Assembly: GCA_025531455.1 (NCBI GenBank)
Contig: JAMYHL010000007.1
Coordinates: 866,396 to 930,395 of the forward strand
Origin: Apiotrichum sp. Y4204
Taxonomy: Eukaryota; Basidiomycota; Tremellomycetes; Trichosporonales; Trichosporonaceae
Length of the DNA stretch: 64,000 bases
Reading direction: 5' to 3'
A program made the translations under genes and the position numbers. The notes beneath the pieces are model-generated. The model did no database searches. It saw nothing but the letters and a program-made list of their open reading frames with translations, and had not been told where the DNA came from. Numbering within the stretch: position 1 is the stretch's first letter; each line of letters starts with the position of its first letter. Positions 11,641 to 22,100 of the stretch are shown piece by piece.

Positions 11641-12801
11641 ATGGACTTTGGTACCTCCCCCACCGAGTAAGTCGCCCGCAACCCCATCGGGCCCGTGCTC
11701 GTCGCCGTAGATCGCGCTGACACCCAGCTCCACCGCTTCCAGTGAGCTGCTGCTAAGAACTTATCTAACCCCCAGTTGAGATCAACGACGCGCTCTTCTG
11801 CGAGCACGGCAAGGAGGTCTGCGAGCCATGCGGCTTCGACGGTCGTGAGGGTGAGTACCAGCGCAGCATGCTATCCCCCCGCACGCCTGCCACGAGCTCG
11901 TGCTCGATCTTCATCTTCCCCCCCGATCACTCCAGTCCGGTCGCTGACGGCTCCAGACAACGACTGCGTCATGGGCTACGACCCCGCGCCCCGCGCCCCC
12001 CTCGACCTCCCGTCGTACTACCGCAACGCCAAGGACAACAATGTCGTCTGCAAGGCCCACGCCAACTCGAACTGCAAGCAGTGCTGTGAGTAGTAGTGTC
12101 CATCCACACCTGCATCCACATCCACATTCACATCACGCATCCCGTGATCGCTCTCCACCGCTCCGCATCCCGCCGCTGCGTCATGGGCGGCGGTGGCGAG
12201 TGGGCCCCGGTGCAGAGGGGACGACCCTGAGCAGCCTTATCCCTATCCCCGCCATGTCGCACGATCATGTCGTCCGATACTCTCCGCATCGTGCCACACA
12301 CCTTCGGGGTTCCAGAGCATGCTTCCACTCTCCCTTCCCCTGTTGCCCTTCTGCTGGCACACCCGTTGCACGGTGGGCTGCGGCGTCTATCCGCGGCATG
12401 TGCTGCGCTGGGAGGCCAAGGTGGGCTTGTGCAGGTAGAGGCTTGTTTACTGCTGGGGTACTGGGGGCTGGGGGCATGTCTCAGCTCAGGGTCTAAAGCG
12501 GGGCCATGGGAATCTAGGGCTGGACCAGGGCTGCGGAACCTTTTCCCCCACACGGCCCCGCATTTTTCCACATGGCCCCGCAATCGGAACATTCTCGGTG
12601 AACGGGAAAATGCGTCATATCGGGGCTCGCTTCGGTCTGGACAGGGACACGTAAACACCTATCTGCCCAATCACATCCATGTATCCATGAACTGTCGGCT
12701 AACCTTCCACAGTCAACTGGCGCAAACAGATCCAGAAGCTGCACAAGGAGGGCAAGAAGGCGGCCAAGGCCAAGGCCAACGAGCCCAAGTCGAACTGGTA
12801 A
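11641..12801 (+). CDS. Small protein with two Cys/His knuckles and a Lys-rich tail
   Basis: Five exons: 11641-11666, 11728-11741, 11776-11850, 11957-12085, 12713-12801. They encode 110 aa. I do not recognise a named family. Two similar motifs, CEHGKEVCEPC and CKAHANSNCKQC (CxHx4CxxC and CxxHx4CxxC), could bind one or two zinc ions. Between them are a proline-rich segment (APRAPLDLP) and an aromatic YYRN. The C-terminus is strongly basic (KKAAKAKAN). Exon 2 is 14 nt. The last intron (12086-12712) is 627 nt, far longer than the others; retaining it would stop the protein just after the second motif and remove the basic tail. The TATA box and CT-rich leader suggest strong expression. The function is unknown; nucleic-acid or ribosome association is only a guess from charge and zinc motifs. 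Confidence 0.8.
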
Positions 12802-13538
12802 TCGCGCCGCACCCCTCGTCCGTCCGTTTCCGTCCGTCCACCATAGAGTCTCGTTGTTCGAACACAGCGTTCTCGTTTTCCCGGCTCGGTGTCCCCGGAG
12901 TTAGGAGGAGCATAGGGGAAGTAGTGCATTAATGGCCAGCAAAGAAGAGAAACAAACCAGAAAGAAGAAGAAGTCTAAGAAGAAAGAGAACGCGCGTGTT
13001 TTGTATAGCGAGAAATAAGACGTCAGTAGTTTTTCCCCCGTTGTGATATGTTGTGCAGAGATGAATGAATGAGTGAACAACATTTGGACAGGTGCACTTC
13101 ATGCAGACGAGTTAGAGCTAGGAAGTGAGAGCTAGGACTTGAACTTGAGAATTGCAGTCGTTAAGAGTTGTGCTGCTCGAGGTGACACGTCGTCAGTGAC
13201 ATGGATCCCCCGGGGCGATCCTACGCTTGGCGGTAGGCCAGACAATACCGTGGGTACTCATCGTATCATGTAGTAGCGCAGTCTCCAACATGTCTTATAC
13301 CCTATCAGTAGCACTTAGAGATCCTGTGTCTCCACTCGCTGCATATCCACACACCGTCATCTCACTCGGAACGCAATGCATCATGCAATGTAGACAAAGG
13401 CCACGGACAGAGATGGGGGGGGTGGGGGTGGGAACGCAAGACGGTCGGGGTCCAATTAGGGAACAGCACGCAGAACTATAACGCTCGCTCCGGGGGCTCT
13501 CAACACTCTCACTCGAGCTAGTTGAGCTAACTCGACTC
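12802..13538. other. Convergent intergenic region
   Basis: This lies between the 3' ends of the small Cys/His gene (plus) and the nucleoporin gene (minus). It should hold both 3' UTRs and polyadenylation sites. An A/G-rich stretch is at about 12940-13015. No gene is seen. Confidence 0.5.
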
Positions 13539-16500
13539 TCAGCGCTTCATCGCGCCGCGCCGCAAAGGCTTGATTTTGCGCGCGCCAGGGCTGCCGGGGA
13601 TATCGGCCGTGACGCCGAGCGAAAAGTCGCCTCCGCCAGAGGGGGCGGGGGATCCGAATCGCTGCGCCGCTGCTGCTGGCGCTGATGGGGTGGAAGAGCC
13701 CGCGCCGAACTGGAACGGCTGCGCGGCGCCCGCGCCTGCGCCCGAGCCCGTGCCCGAGCCTGATCCCGCGCCGAAGCTAAATGTGTTTCCTGCAGCTGGG
13801 GCCGCGCCGAATGCGAACGGCGCGCTGGTGCTAGTCGGCGTCGACGAACCCGAGGTCGCGCCGAAGCTAAAGCCCGGTGTCCCCGAGCTTGCGGCCGGAG
13901 CGGCGGCGCCTGAGCCGAATCCTGGTCCGCTGCCGAAGCCTGAGCCAGAGCCGAAGCCCGTCGTCGCGGGCGCGGTGGAGCCAAACCCTGTGGCTGCCGG
14001 AGTAGAGGACGTGTTGCCAAAGCCGGTGGCGGTGGGAGTGGACGTGCCAAAGCCGGAGCCGGAGGCGGCGGGGGTGGAAGTGGTGTTACCAAAGCCCGAG
14101 CCCGAGCCAAAGCCGCCAGTTGTGGAGGAAGAGGCACCAAAGTTGAAAGTCGAGCTGCTGCCCGCTGCCGGGGCCGCCGGGGTCGGGGCACCGAAACCCG
14201 AGGACGCGGGCTTGTTGAAGCTGAAGCCGCCGGTGGTTGCGGGCGAGCTAGACGCACCGAAGCCAGAGCCGGTAGCTGCGGGAGTGGAGCCAAAGCCGCC
14301 GGCGCTCGTTGGCGTCGAGGCGCCAAAGCCGGTGCTGGTGGAGGCAGCCGGGGCTGCAGCGGGAGTCGAGCCGAACCCGGTGAATCCGCTAGTACCAGTG
14401 GTGGCTGGGGCTGCGGAAGTCTGGCCAAAGCTGAACGACGTCGCCGGCTTGGTGGCGCTGGCAGAGCCGTTGGCGGGAGTGGAGGAAGCGCCAAAGTTGA
14501 AGGCACCAGTGGCAGGCGCGGCCGTGGCACCAGCGGTCGGTGTTCCGAAACCGGATGCTGGGGCGTCCTTCTTCTCCTCGGGCTTGGAAAAGCTGAAGCC
14601 CGAGCCGGAGCCGAAGCCGCCCGCAGCAGGGGCCGGGGCGGGGGATGAGGAGGAGCCAAAGCTGAATCCACTGGGCTTCTCTGCCGGCTTGTCGGAGCCG
14701 TTGGTGGCGGGCGCGCCAAAGCTGAAGGGCTTGGGGTCGGCAGGCTTGTCGGCCGGCTTGTCGTCTGTCTTCGCGCCAAAGCTGAACGGCTTGGGAGTCT
14801 CCGCGGGCTTGTCAGTCGACGGGGCACCAAAGCTGAACGGCTTGGGGTCCGCCTTCTCCGCAGGCTTGTCCGCCGGGGTAGGGGTCGCGCCGAACGAGAA
14901 GCCCTTAGGCTCCGTTGGCCCGGGGGTCTCCTGCGGCGCACCAAATGAAAAGCCCTTGGGCTCTGTCGGCCCGGGAGTCTCCTTGGGGGCACCGAACGAG
15001 AAGCCCTTGGGCTCCGTCGGCCCCGGAGTCTCCTTGGGGGCACCGAAGGAGAACGGCTTGGACGGAGCTGCCTCAGCAGGCTTATCAGTCGACGGGGCGC
15101 CAAAGCTGAACGGCTTGGGCGTGTCCGCAGGCTTGGCCGTCTCGGCGGGCTTGGCGCCAAAGTCAAAGGGCTTCGCGGACGTCTCGGGGGTGATGCCGCC
15201 AAACGAGCTCGCACCGGTAGTCTTGGGCGCCTCGGCCGCGGGAGTGGGCTTGATGCCAAAGTCAAAGGTTACGGGCTTCGGCGCAGAGAGCGGCGGGGTC
15301 GACGAGCCGAAGAAGCTCGGCATGCTGCCTGGGGTCGCGGCCGGTGGCGGGCTGCTCGCCTTGGGAGTTTCGGAGGTGGGAGCGGCAGGCGGCGCGAAGA
15401 AGTTGCTCGACGCAGGGGGCTTGCCTGCGGGAGTGGTGGAGCCAGTCGGGGTAAGGGACGAGGAACCCGCACCCGAGAGGGAGAAGAAGCCGCCAGGCGG
15501 CGACTTGGGCGGGACGGGGGTCTTGTCCGTCTTGTCCGTCTGGGGCGAGTCGGGCTCGGCAACGACCGAGTTGGCGGCAAGCGGGGACGACGCGCGGGGG
15601 CGGTTCGAGAGGCCGGAACCGAGACGGCCGACCGAGCCGCGGCCCATGGTCGTGGAGGGAATGGAGAGCGAAGACGTCGCGGGAGGAGCAGGCGTGGGGG
15701 GAGCAGGGGTGATGCGCGACGAGAGCAGCGGCGCGGGGGAAGACTCCTTGGGCTCGGCCTCCTTCTTCTCCTTCTTCTCCTCGGGCTTCGGCGCGCCGAA
15801 AAGCGGCATGGAGATGCCCTTGAACGATGTAAGTGGGATCTTGTGGTTCTCAAGCTCGTCCATGTCCGGCAAATCCTCCTCGCGGGCGGAGAACCGGCCG
15901 CCGGTGCCGTTCCCGCTGGTATGCGGGGTGGTGGCGCGGGAAGAGTTGTAGCTCGCGGCACCCTGGTGGGAACGGTGTCGGCGCTCAGCACCAGCGCGGA
16001 GGGAAGACCGCGCGCGGGGCGCGTCCGAGTCGTCACGGACCTGGTACCCATCCGACGGGCCGGTGTCAGTCCTGGGAGACGGCGCGGTGGTAGTGAGGAC
16101 CGGTACGGAAACTGGCGGCGGGGGCGTCTTCTCGCGTTCCTCGGGCAGCGGCGAGGTCTGCTTGCGGTTCCGGCGGAGGGTGCGCTGCGCAGGCTCGGGA
16201 GACTTGGTCGCGGAGCGCTTCCGCGTGCTCCGGCGCAGTGTCTTGGGTGTGTCGTCCGGCGCGGGCGACTTGGCCTTGAGGCGCGCCGAGCGGCGGGACG
16301 GCGGCTGGGGCGATTTGGAGGTGCGTGACGAGCGCTGCGACGTCTGCGATACGGACATGTTGTCGTCGGAGAGATAGCCCTCGGACGCGGCGGAGCGCGA
16401 GCGGCTGCTGATACGCGAGCCGGTGCGCGAGCCAGTACGCGAGTCGACCTCCATGTCGCTCGTCTCCGTCTCCTCCCGGCGGCGGCGCTCGCGGCGCTCC

Positions 16501-17846
16501 TCCCGCGCGGCACTGTCGATCGCGCGCCGGCGGCCATACGGGGATATCATGGTGGACACGCCTGACTCGCCAAGCCAGTCCGCGCCGTGGCGCTTGTTCT
16601 TGCGCGTCTCGCGCTCCGCCTGCGCCGTGGCGAGCGGGACGGCAATCGCCTTGCGGAGAGTTCTCGACGAGGAACCCACCAGGTTCGGGGGCAGGCCGGT
16701 GGCCGGGCGGGTGGGTACGGCGGTGGCGTCGATGCGGTGGGGCTTGCGCATCGACTCGAGCGCGGCGAGAATACGTTCCGCGTCGTTCTGGTGCACGGGC
16801 TTTGGCGCCTCGGCCGCGAGCTCGTTTGCGCGCACAAAGCCCTTCTCGGCATCCCACACCATCTGGCCTTTACGAATGCGCGCGATGGGCTGAGCGGCCG
16901 CCGCTGCGGGCTGGCGAGCCCCGAGACGGGACACGACGGGCGTGGTCGACGACGCCTCGGAGACATTCCGGTCGCGCGGGGCCCACATGTCGTGCACGAC
17001 CTCCTTGCCCCTCGCGCGCGGGGTGAGGGTGGACGACTCGCTCACCTCCGACACGCCACTGACATCGCGGAGGGTCGACGAGCGGCGGATCCCCGACGGG
17101 CCGGCACCACCAAACCCTATAGTCGCGGCGGGGCGGAACGGGCTCATGGAGGGCAGGACGCTCTGGCGGCGGGTGCTGGCCGTGCCTGCCTTCCACGGGC
17201 TCCAGGCATCAGGAGCGGGGACGGCGGGTGTCTCGGTGGTTCGCGGCTTGCGGCGCGGCGACGAGGGGTCGAGGAGCGCGCGGGGAGGGTCGAGGTACGC
17301 CGTGCGTGCTGGGAGCGTCTGGCGGCGGGATGAGAGGCTGAGGTGCGACGGCAGCGTGGGGAGAGAGGGAGCAAACTCCTGCGCCGGGTTAGCCGGGGTG
17401 GGATCGTACGGTCCCGGGGACGCCTTGCGTGCGCGCTTTGTCGCGCGCTGGCGGCTCGGCGAGTCGTCCGAGTCCGAGTCCCGCGAGTGGACCGTACCCT
17501 TTGGCCTGAATGTCGAGACCGTCGCGCGGCCGGTGGCAGATGTCGGGAAGGAGGGGAGCGAGGTGGTCTCCCGTTCGCGGGCCTCACGGGCGGGAGTTCC
17601 AAGCCACGCGAGTGGGCGAGAAAACATCGACTTGATCCCCGAAAGAAGGAGTTCGGAGCCAGAGCGCGGGAGGGTGGCTGGGGCCGCGCCGCGGCGCTCG
17701 CGGTCGGGCGTCATGAGGCCGTTCGCGGCCGTCGAGGCGGGCGTGCCGTTTGGGCGGCCGTAGGGCCGCGAAGAGCGGCGCGCCTGGCGGCCAAGGGAGC
17801 GCTGCACGCCTGCGAGCGCGTGCGGCGGCGTATCGTCAAAGTTCAT
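13539..17846 (-). CDS. FG-repeat nucleoporin, Nup153/Nup1/Nup124 type
   Basis: A single exon of 1435 aa with its ATG at 17846. Nucleoporins of this class line the nuclear-basket side of the pore and bind importin beta. The N-terminal 120 residues are basic with a hydrophobic segment (ELLLSGIKSMFSRPLAWLG) that could form the membrane-binding amphipathic helix known in Nup1/Nup153-like proteins. The middle is Ser/Arg/Pro-rich. From about residue 850 come dense phenylalanine-glycine repeats, mostly FSFGAP, then GFG/FNFG types. A 17-residue unit (FSFGAP-KETPGPTEPKG) is repeated in tandem. The C-terminus RKIKPLRRGAMKR resembles the basic end of Nup153. No structured domain is visible. The exact orthologue cannot be fixed from composition alone. 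It is followed by the other minus-strand low-complexity gene 1.3 kb upstream. Confidence 0.85.
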   Translation of the reverse strand: MNFDDTPPHALAGVQRSLGRQARRSSRPYGRPNGTPASTAANGLMTPDRERRGAAPATLPRSGSELLLSGIKSMFSRPLAWLGTPAREARERETTSLPSFPTSATGRATVSTFRPKGTVHSRDSDSDDSPSRQRATKRARKASPGPYDPTPANPAQEFAPSLPTLPSHLSLSSRRQTLPARTAYLDPPRALLDPSSPRRKPRTTETPAVPAPDAWSPWKAGTASTRRQSVLPSMSPFRPAATIGFGGAGPSGIRRSSTLRDVSGVSEVSESSTLTPRARGKEVVHDMWAPRDRNVSEASSTTPVVSRLGARQPAAAAAQPIARIRKGQMVWDAEKGFVRANELAAEAPKPVHQNDAERILAALESMRKPHRIDATAVPTRPATGLPPNLVGSSSRTLRKAIAVPLATAQAERETRKNKRHGADWLGESGVSTMISPYGRRRAIDSAAREERRERRRREETETSDMEVDSRTGSRTGSRISSRSRSAASEGYLSDDNMSVSQTSQRSSRTSKSPQPPSRRSARLKAKSPAPDDTPKTLRRSTRKRSATKSPEPAQRTLRRNRKQTSPLPEEREKTPPPPVSVPVLTTTAPSPRTDTGPSDGYQVRDDSDAPRARSSLRAGAERRHRSHQGAASYNSSRATTPHTSGNGTGGRFSAREEDLPDMDELENHKIPLTSFKGISMPLFGAPKPEEKKEKKEAEPKESSPAPLLSSRITPAPPTPAPPATSSLSIPSTTMGRGSVGRLGSGLSNRPRASSPLAANSVVAEPDSPQTDKTDKTPVPPKSPPGGFFSLSGAGSSSLTPTGSTTPAGKPPASSNFFAPPAAPTSETPKASSPPPAATPGSMPSFFGSSTPPLSAPKPVTFDFGIKPTPAAEAPKTTGASSFGGITPETSAKPFDFGAKPAETAKPADTPKPFSFGAPSTDKPAEAAPSKPFSFGAPKETPGPTEPKGFSFGAPKETPGPTEPKGFSFGAPQETPGPTEPKGFSFGATPTPADKPAEKADPKPFSFGAPSTDKPAETPKPFSFGAKTDDKPADKPADPKPFSFGAPATNGSDKPAEKPSGFSFGSSSSPAPAPAAGGFGSGSGFSFSKPEEKKDAPASGFGTPTAGATAAPATGAFNFGASSTPANGSASATKPATSFSFGQTSAAPATTGTSGFTGFGSTPAAAPAASTSTGFGASTPTSAGGFGSTPAATGSGFGASSSPATTGGFSFNKPASSGFGAPTPAAPAAGSSSTFNFGASSSTTGGFGSGSGFGNTTSTPAASGSGFGTSTPTATGFGNTSSTPAATGFGSTAPATTGFGSGSGFGSGPGFGSGAAAPAASSGTPGFSFGATSGSSTPTSTSAPFAFGAAPAAGNTFSFGAGSGSGTGSGAGAGAAQPFQFGAGSSTPSAPAAAAQRFGSPAPSGGGDFSLGVTADIPGSPGARKIKPLRRGAMKR
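14893..15048 (-). repeat. Tandem 51-bp repeat inside the nucleoporin FG region
   Basis: About three near-identical units each encode FSFGAPKETPGPTEPKG (or the QETPG variant). High nucleotide identity between units points to recent duplication, a common way FG regions change length. Confidence 0.7.
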
Positions 17847-18532
17847 GGCGGTGGGAACGGGTCCGGATCAGGCGATGGGAATGAGAAGGGTGTGGAGATG
17901 AAGATGGGAGTTGCGTGACGGAAGGAATGTGGGAATAAAATGCGGATGGACGGAGAGTGAGTGGCGGTGATGCTCGCGATGCGGCTGTATCCCGCGAGCA
18001 GAGTGTGTCGAGAGTTGTTGGCGGGAAGATGGAGGATGGACAAGCACTACTGTACACTGTTGTGTTGTCGTTTTTTGTTTTTCCAACCCACAAAGCGAGA
18101 GGAGAGGGATTAAGCCGAAACGAGGAGCAGTACCGTTTTTTTTTTTTTGTTTGTCGATGTCCCCGATGTCGAGTGCCGGGTGCCGATGTCGCTTGCCGAT
18201 AGGGAGGGGGTATTACGTTCGCTCAGAATGATGGATGCATTGCTGAGTTGGAGAGTGGGTGGTTGGTGTTGTTGTTTGGTTGGCGGTGTGGAGAGAGGTT
18301 GTGGTGGTGTCCAAGTGAATCTGTCCGGTGTGGACGACTTTCTCTTTTGTGTTGGAGCAAGCTTGGAGCAAAGCCCAGCCCAGAGCACCCAAAAAGCGTG
18401 TCACCACCGTACCGCTCTGGGTGGGTGGAGAGCCACCGAGCCCAGCCCAGCCAACCAATTTGCACGAGTGCTCTGGCTGGGTGTCATTGCTTTTTTGCTG
18501 ATTTTTTTTTTTGCTTCCGACAATCCACCATC

Positions 18533-18550
18533 CACACACACACACACACA
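18533..18550. repeat. CA dinucleotide microsatellite
   Basis: Nine CA units, with further interrupted CA-rich sequence to about 18600. Confidence 0.85.
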
Positions 18551-18730
18551 GATGCACCACACAAAAGGCGCCACACACACACGGACACTGCACACAAATA
18601 ACTGATATCCTGATCACTGATCGATGACGCATGACGATAAAACAGGTATTACAAAACAAGAACAAGTAGAGGACGTGCACCAGGCATTTCAACACGTGAA
18701 TAGGAGCGGAGTCAAAGCTGTCTAATGCTC

Positions 18731-18759
18731 TTTTGATCTTTTGATCTTTTGATCTTTTG
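18731..18759. repeat. TTTTGATC tandem repeat
   Basis: An 8-bp unit is repeated about 3.6 times without interruption. Confidence 0.85.
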
Positions 18760-18976
18760 AACCTGGTCGACGGTCTGTGGCTTGGAACCAAACAAAAAGG
18801 TCAAAAGGGACGAGATGGGTCGAGCTCATGGCTGCGGGCTCCATTGTTCCACATCGTATTCTCCAAGCATTCCCCCTTGCCTCCTCTTCGCTTCCTCTTG
18901 CCTCTCTCCGTGAAGTACCAATGCAATATGCATATAACCCAACGAGTAAAAGATGCCTATAGCCAAACTACCCACT

Positions 18977-18998
18977 TCTCTCTCTCTCTCTCTCTCTT
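18977..18998. repeat. TC dinucleotide tract
   Basis: About ten TC units in the presumed 3' UTR of the Arg/Glu-rich gene. Confidence 0.8.
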
Positions 18999-19161
18999 CT
19001 TATGAATAGCTTCTGTCTGTCTTCGTCTACTCGGCTACATCATTGTACTTCTCACACAAGGCAATGGTTGGGGACAAGAACGCACTCCTTGATCGACACC
19101 CATTCCTTATTTCTTCTCTTCCTTTTGTCATCTTGCGTTTTCGTTGTCGATGCTCACTGCT

Positions 19162-22100
19162 CTACTCGCGGCGCGCGGGTGCAAGCGGGCGCCCAGGACG
19201 ACGATGATTCACCACTCCATCAGGCCGAGGCTCACCGGCGGGAGCAATGCGAGCCGGACGAGGTGGCACTACCGTTCCACGGGTGCCGGGCCGTATGGGG
19301 GGGAGGGGCATAGAAGCTGGAGGAGCTGGAGCTGGAGCTGGAGCAGCAACTGGAGGAGGCGCGGCGCGGCGCGAGTAGAGCGCGGCATCAGCGCCGTCCG
19401 TGAGTTCGTGCCCAAATCGCGTGAGATCACGGCCGATGCGCTCCAGGAACGCGTCACGAGATGCGGTGGGAACCGCGAAATAAGTCTGCACAAGGGTGCG
19501 GAGGTTGTTTTTCACGTTCTCCACGAAACCATCGGCATTCTCCTCCAGAGCAGGATCCAGCCCCTCAAACCCGTCGGCGTGAGCACGTGCATACGGCACC
19601 TGGCTCTTCTTCGTCGGGGTAGGATAGCGGTTTCCATTCGGAGCGAGAATGATCTCTTCGTCCTCATCGGCACGTGGGAGACGCGGTTCTGGGGCGCGGT
19701 ACTGCGGACCAGTCGGGAAGGGGACAGGGACGACGTCCGTGTACGACGTGTTTGGCAGCGGAGCAGAAAATGGACTTGGCGGCGGCGGCCCCGGCATCGG
19801 CGCAATTGGCCTATGAGCGGTTGACGGGCGAGGGCGCGAGTCAGAGACCGTAGGCGCCGGCTCGAGGGGGTTGAAAAGCTTGCGGCGGTCGCGTGGGTCA
19901 CGAATATCGCGGAACTGACGCTGGGCCGGAGGCTCTTGAACATCACGCTCACGAGGGTCACGGGCATCACGTGGATCCGTCCGGGGTTCACGACGGGACT
20001 CTGGCCGAGTTTCGCGTGTGACCCGCTCGGCACGGTCTCGTCCGTTGCGATGGTCAGAGTGGACGTCGGGGCGCAGCTCGGGAAGTGTGTCGTGGGTAGC
20101 CAACGGGACCAGATCGGGACGGCGCTCGGGGCGTACGGGGTGCGACGGGATGCGCCGCTCATCACGGGGCTCGCGTGGGTCGCGATCACGAGGATCACGG
20201 GGGTCGCGAGGGTCGCGGGGATCACGCAGCTCGCGAACAGGGCGCCGGCGTTCATGATCATAGTCACCATGGCCATCAATCATGTTGGGTGGAACGTTGC
20301 CCCTTGGAGGCTGAAGCGGCGGCAGCACAGTCCCGTGTGCAAGGGGCGGCGAATGGATGAGTGACGGGCCCAATGGGGGTGGTCCAGACATGAGCGGCGA
20401 CAGCAAAGGGGCTACACCACGCGAGGGAGGGCGTGCATGTCCCGCTATGGGGCTTGGCGTAATGGGACGCATTGAACCAACGTGCGCGCTGGTTGGCGGA
20501 AGGCTGTGGCGTCCTTGGGGACCAAAGTTCCAATCGCCCGCGTCGTTCGACCGGCTGTCAAGAACCGGGGAAGCGAGGTGAGCCGGTGACGGATAGGAAG
20601 CCGACGACGGGTGGGGAGGTCGATGATACCCACGGTCGTAAGAGCCAGAGTAGTAAGGTGGGCCAGGAGGAGTGTTGTGGTAGTCGTGAGGAGGGTAGTG
20701 AGGATGAGGGTGGGAGAAACGACGATTGGACCGAGGGTCGTGTGGTTCACGGCCATTATATTCGCGTCCGTGATCAGTCCCATCCCTTGATCGTTCATTA
20801 TACATCATCCGTCCACGGTCATCGCGTCCGCGCCACTCGCCCCGCCGCTCCCATTCGTCGCGCTGGCGTTCGCGTTCGCGCTCGCGCTCGCGATCGCGGT
20901 GGGGCTCCCGATCACGTTCATCCCTCCGCGCTCTGCGCTCCCATTCCTCGCGACGCTCGCGCTCCCTTCTCTCGTGCTCGCGCCGCTCGCGTTCGCGTTC
21001 CGCCCATTCACGCTCGCGACGCTCGAGCTCTTTCCGCTCCAGTTCGCGCTCGCGAGCTTCGCGTTCTTCGCGCTCTTTGCGTTCACGCTCCTGTTCCCGT
21101 TCCTTCTCGCGTTCCTGCTTTCGTTCGCGCTCCTCCCGCTCGCGTTCCTCCCGTTCGAGCTCTTGCCGGTGGGCGGCCTCGGCCTCGGCCTCGGCTTCCT
21201 CTTCCTTCTTCTTTCGCTCTTCCTCCTCCCTGGTCTCGCGCTCGCGTTGCCTGGCCGCCTCGATGATGAAACGCGCTTCGTCTTCCACATTCGGCAGCTT
21301 GACAGGTGGTGCTGGGGGAGTTCCGTCCGGCAGTGACTCCTCGGGTGCGTGTCCATTAGGCTCGGCCTCCGCCTCGTCCGAAGGTTGCCGCTCGTCACTC
21401 TGGGGCGGGGCCGGCTGAAGGACACCCATACCCAGGCGTGGGATGCCGGAAGGACCGCTCTTGCCCTCGTCAAAGTAGTGGTCGAGTGTGCGCTGCTTGC
21501 CCTTTCCTTTTGCTTGAGAACGACTCGGCCCGGGTTTATAATCTCCGTCCTCGTGATCGTCCTCGTTGTCGGCGCTACTGCTCGATTGGGCAGGTGAGGT
21601 CAGGGGACTCTGGCTGTCTTCCTTGTACCCGTTGGCTTTCGGCGGGTTCACTCGCAAAGCGCGCTTGTACCGGCCGGAAACGGCAGCGGGCATAGAGGCG
21701 CGGGCCTTCTTTGCAGCTGGGCGCTCGACGTGTGGCATCGGGGAAGACTTGCGGGACCGCTTGGTTCCTCCTGCCTTAGTGCGCGGTTTGGGCGGCGGTG
21801 CGGGACGCGCTGTAGGTTGTGAGAATAAATGAATCAAACATGTGAATGTGAACAGATCGCGATAATGAGTGTCGATGGGGGAAGGCAGTGTCAGCGTCGG
21901 CGTTTGAGGTCGGTCACTCGAGCACTCACCGTCTTCCATAGCCACATCAAGATCGCCATTGGTGCGTGCTGCCGTTGACGGTCCTGCTGTATGTCAGCGG
22001 TTACAAGACTGTAGGCCGTACCAGATGCAGGTTCTGCAGGCTCTGTTGGAGGCTCATCGCGTGCTGCAGGCGGCGCGTCCTGTGTAGCCTGTTGGGTCTG

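Larger units (their letters stand above)
17847..19161. other. Intergenic region with simple repeats
   Basis: 1.3 kb between two minus-strand genes, so it holds the nucleoporin promoter and the 3' UTR of the next gene. It contains a T13 run (18136-18148), a CA run (18533-18550), a TTTTGATC repeat (18731-18759) and a TC run (18977-18998). No gene is supportable. Confidence 0.6.

Noticed and set aside
13570..15951. A plus-strand open frame of nearly 800 codons opposite the FG nucleoporin, and a 572-codon frame on the same strand as the gene
   Set aside because: Both are by-products of the repetitive GC-rich FG coding sequence; their translations are Pro/Glu/Leu/Arg monotony without domains, while the nucleoporin frame has family features at both ends.
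20472..21473. Plus-strand and other-frame open frames opposite the Arg/Glu-rich region
   Set aside because: They are shadows of GAG/CGC-rich codons; no domain and no splice logic.
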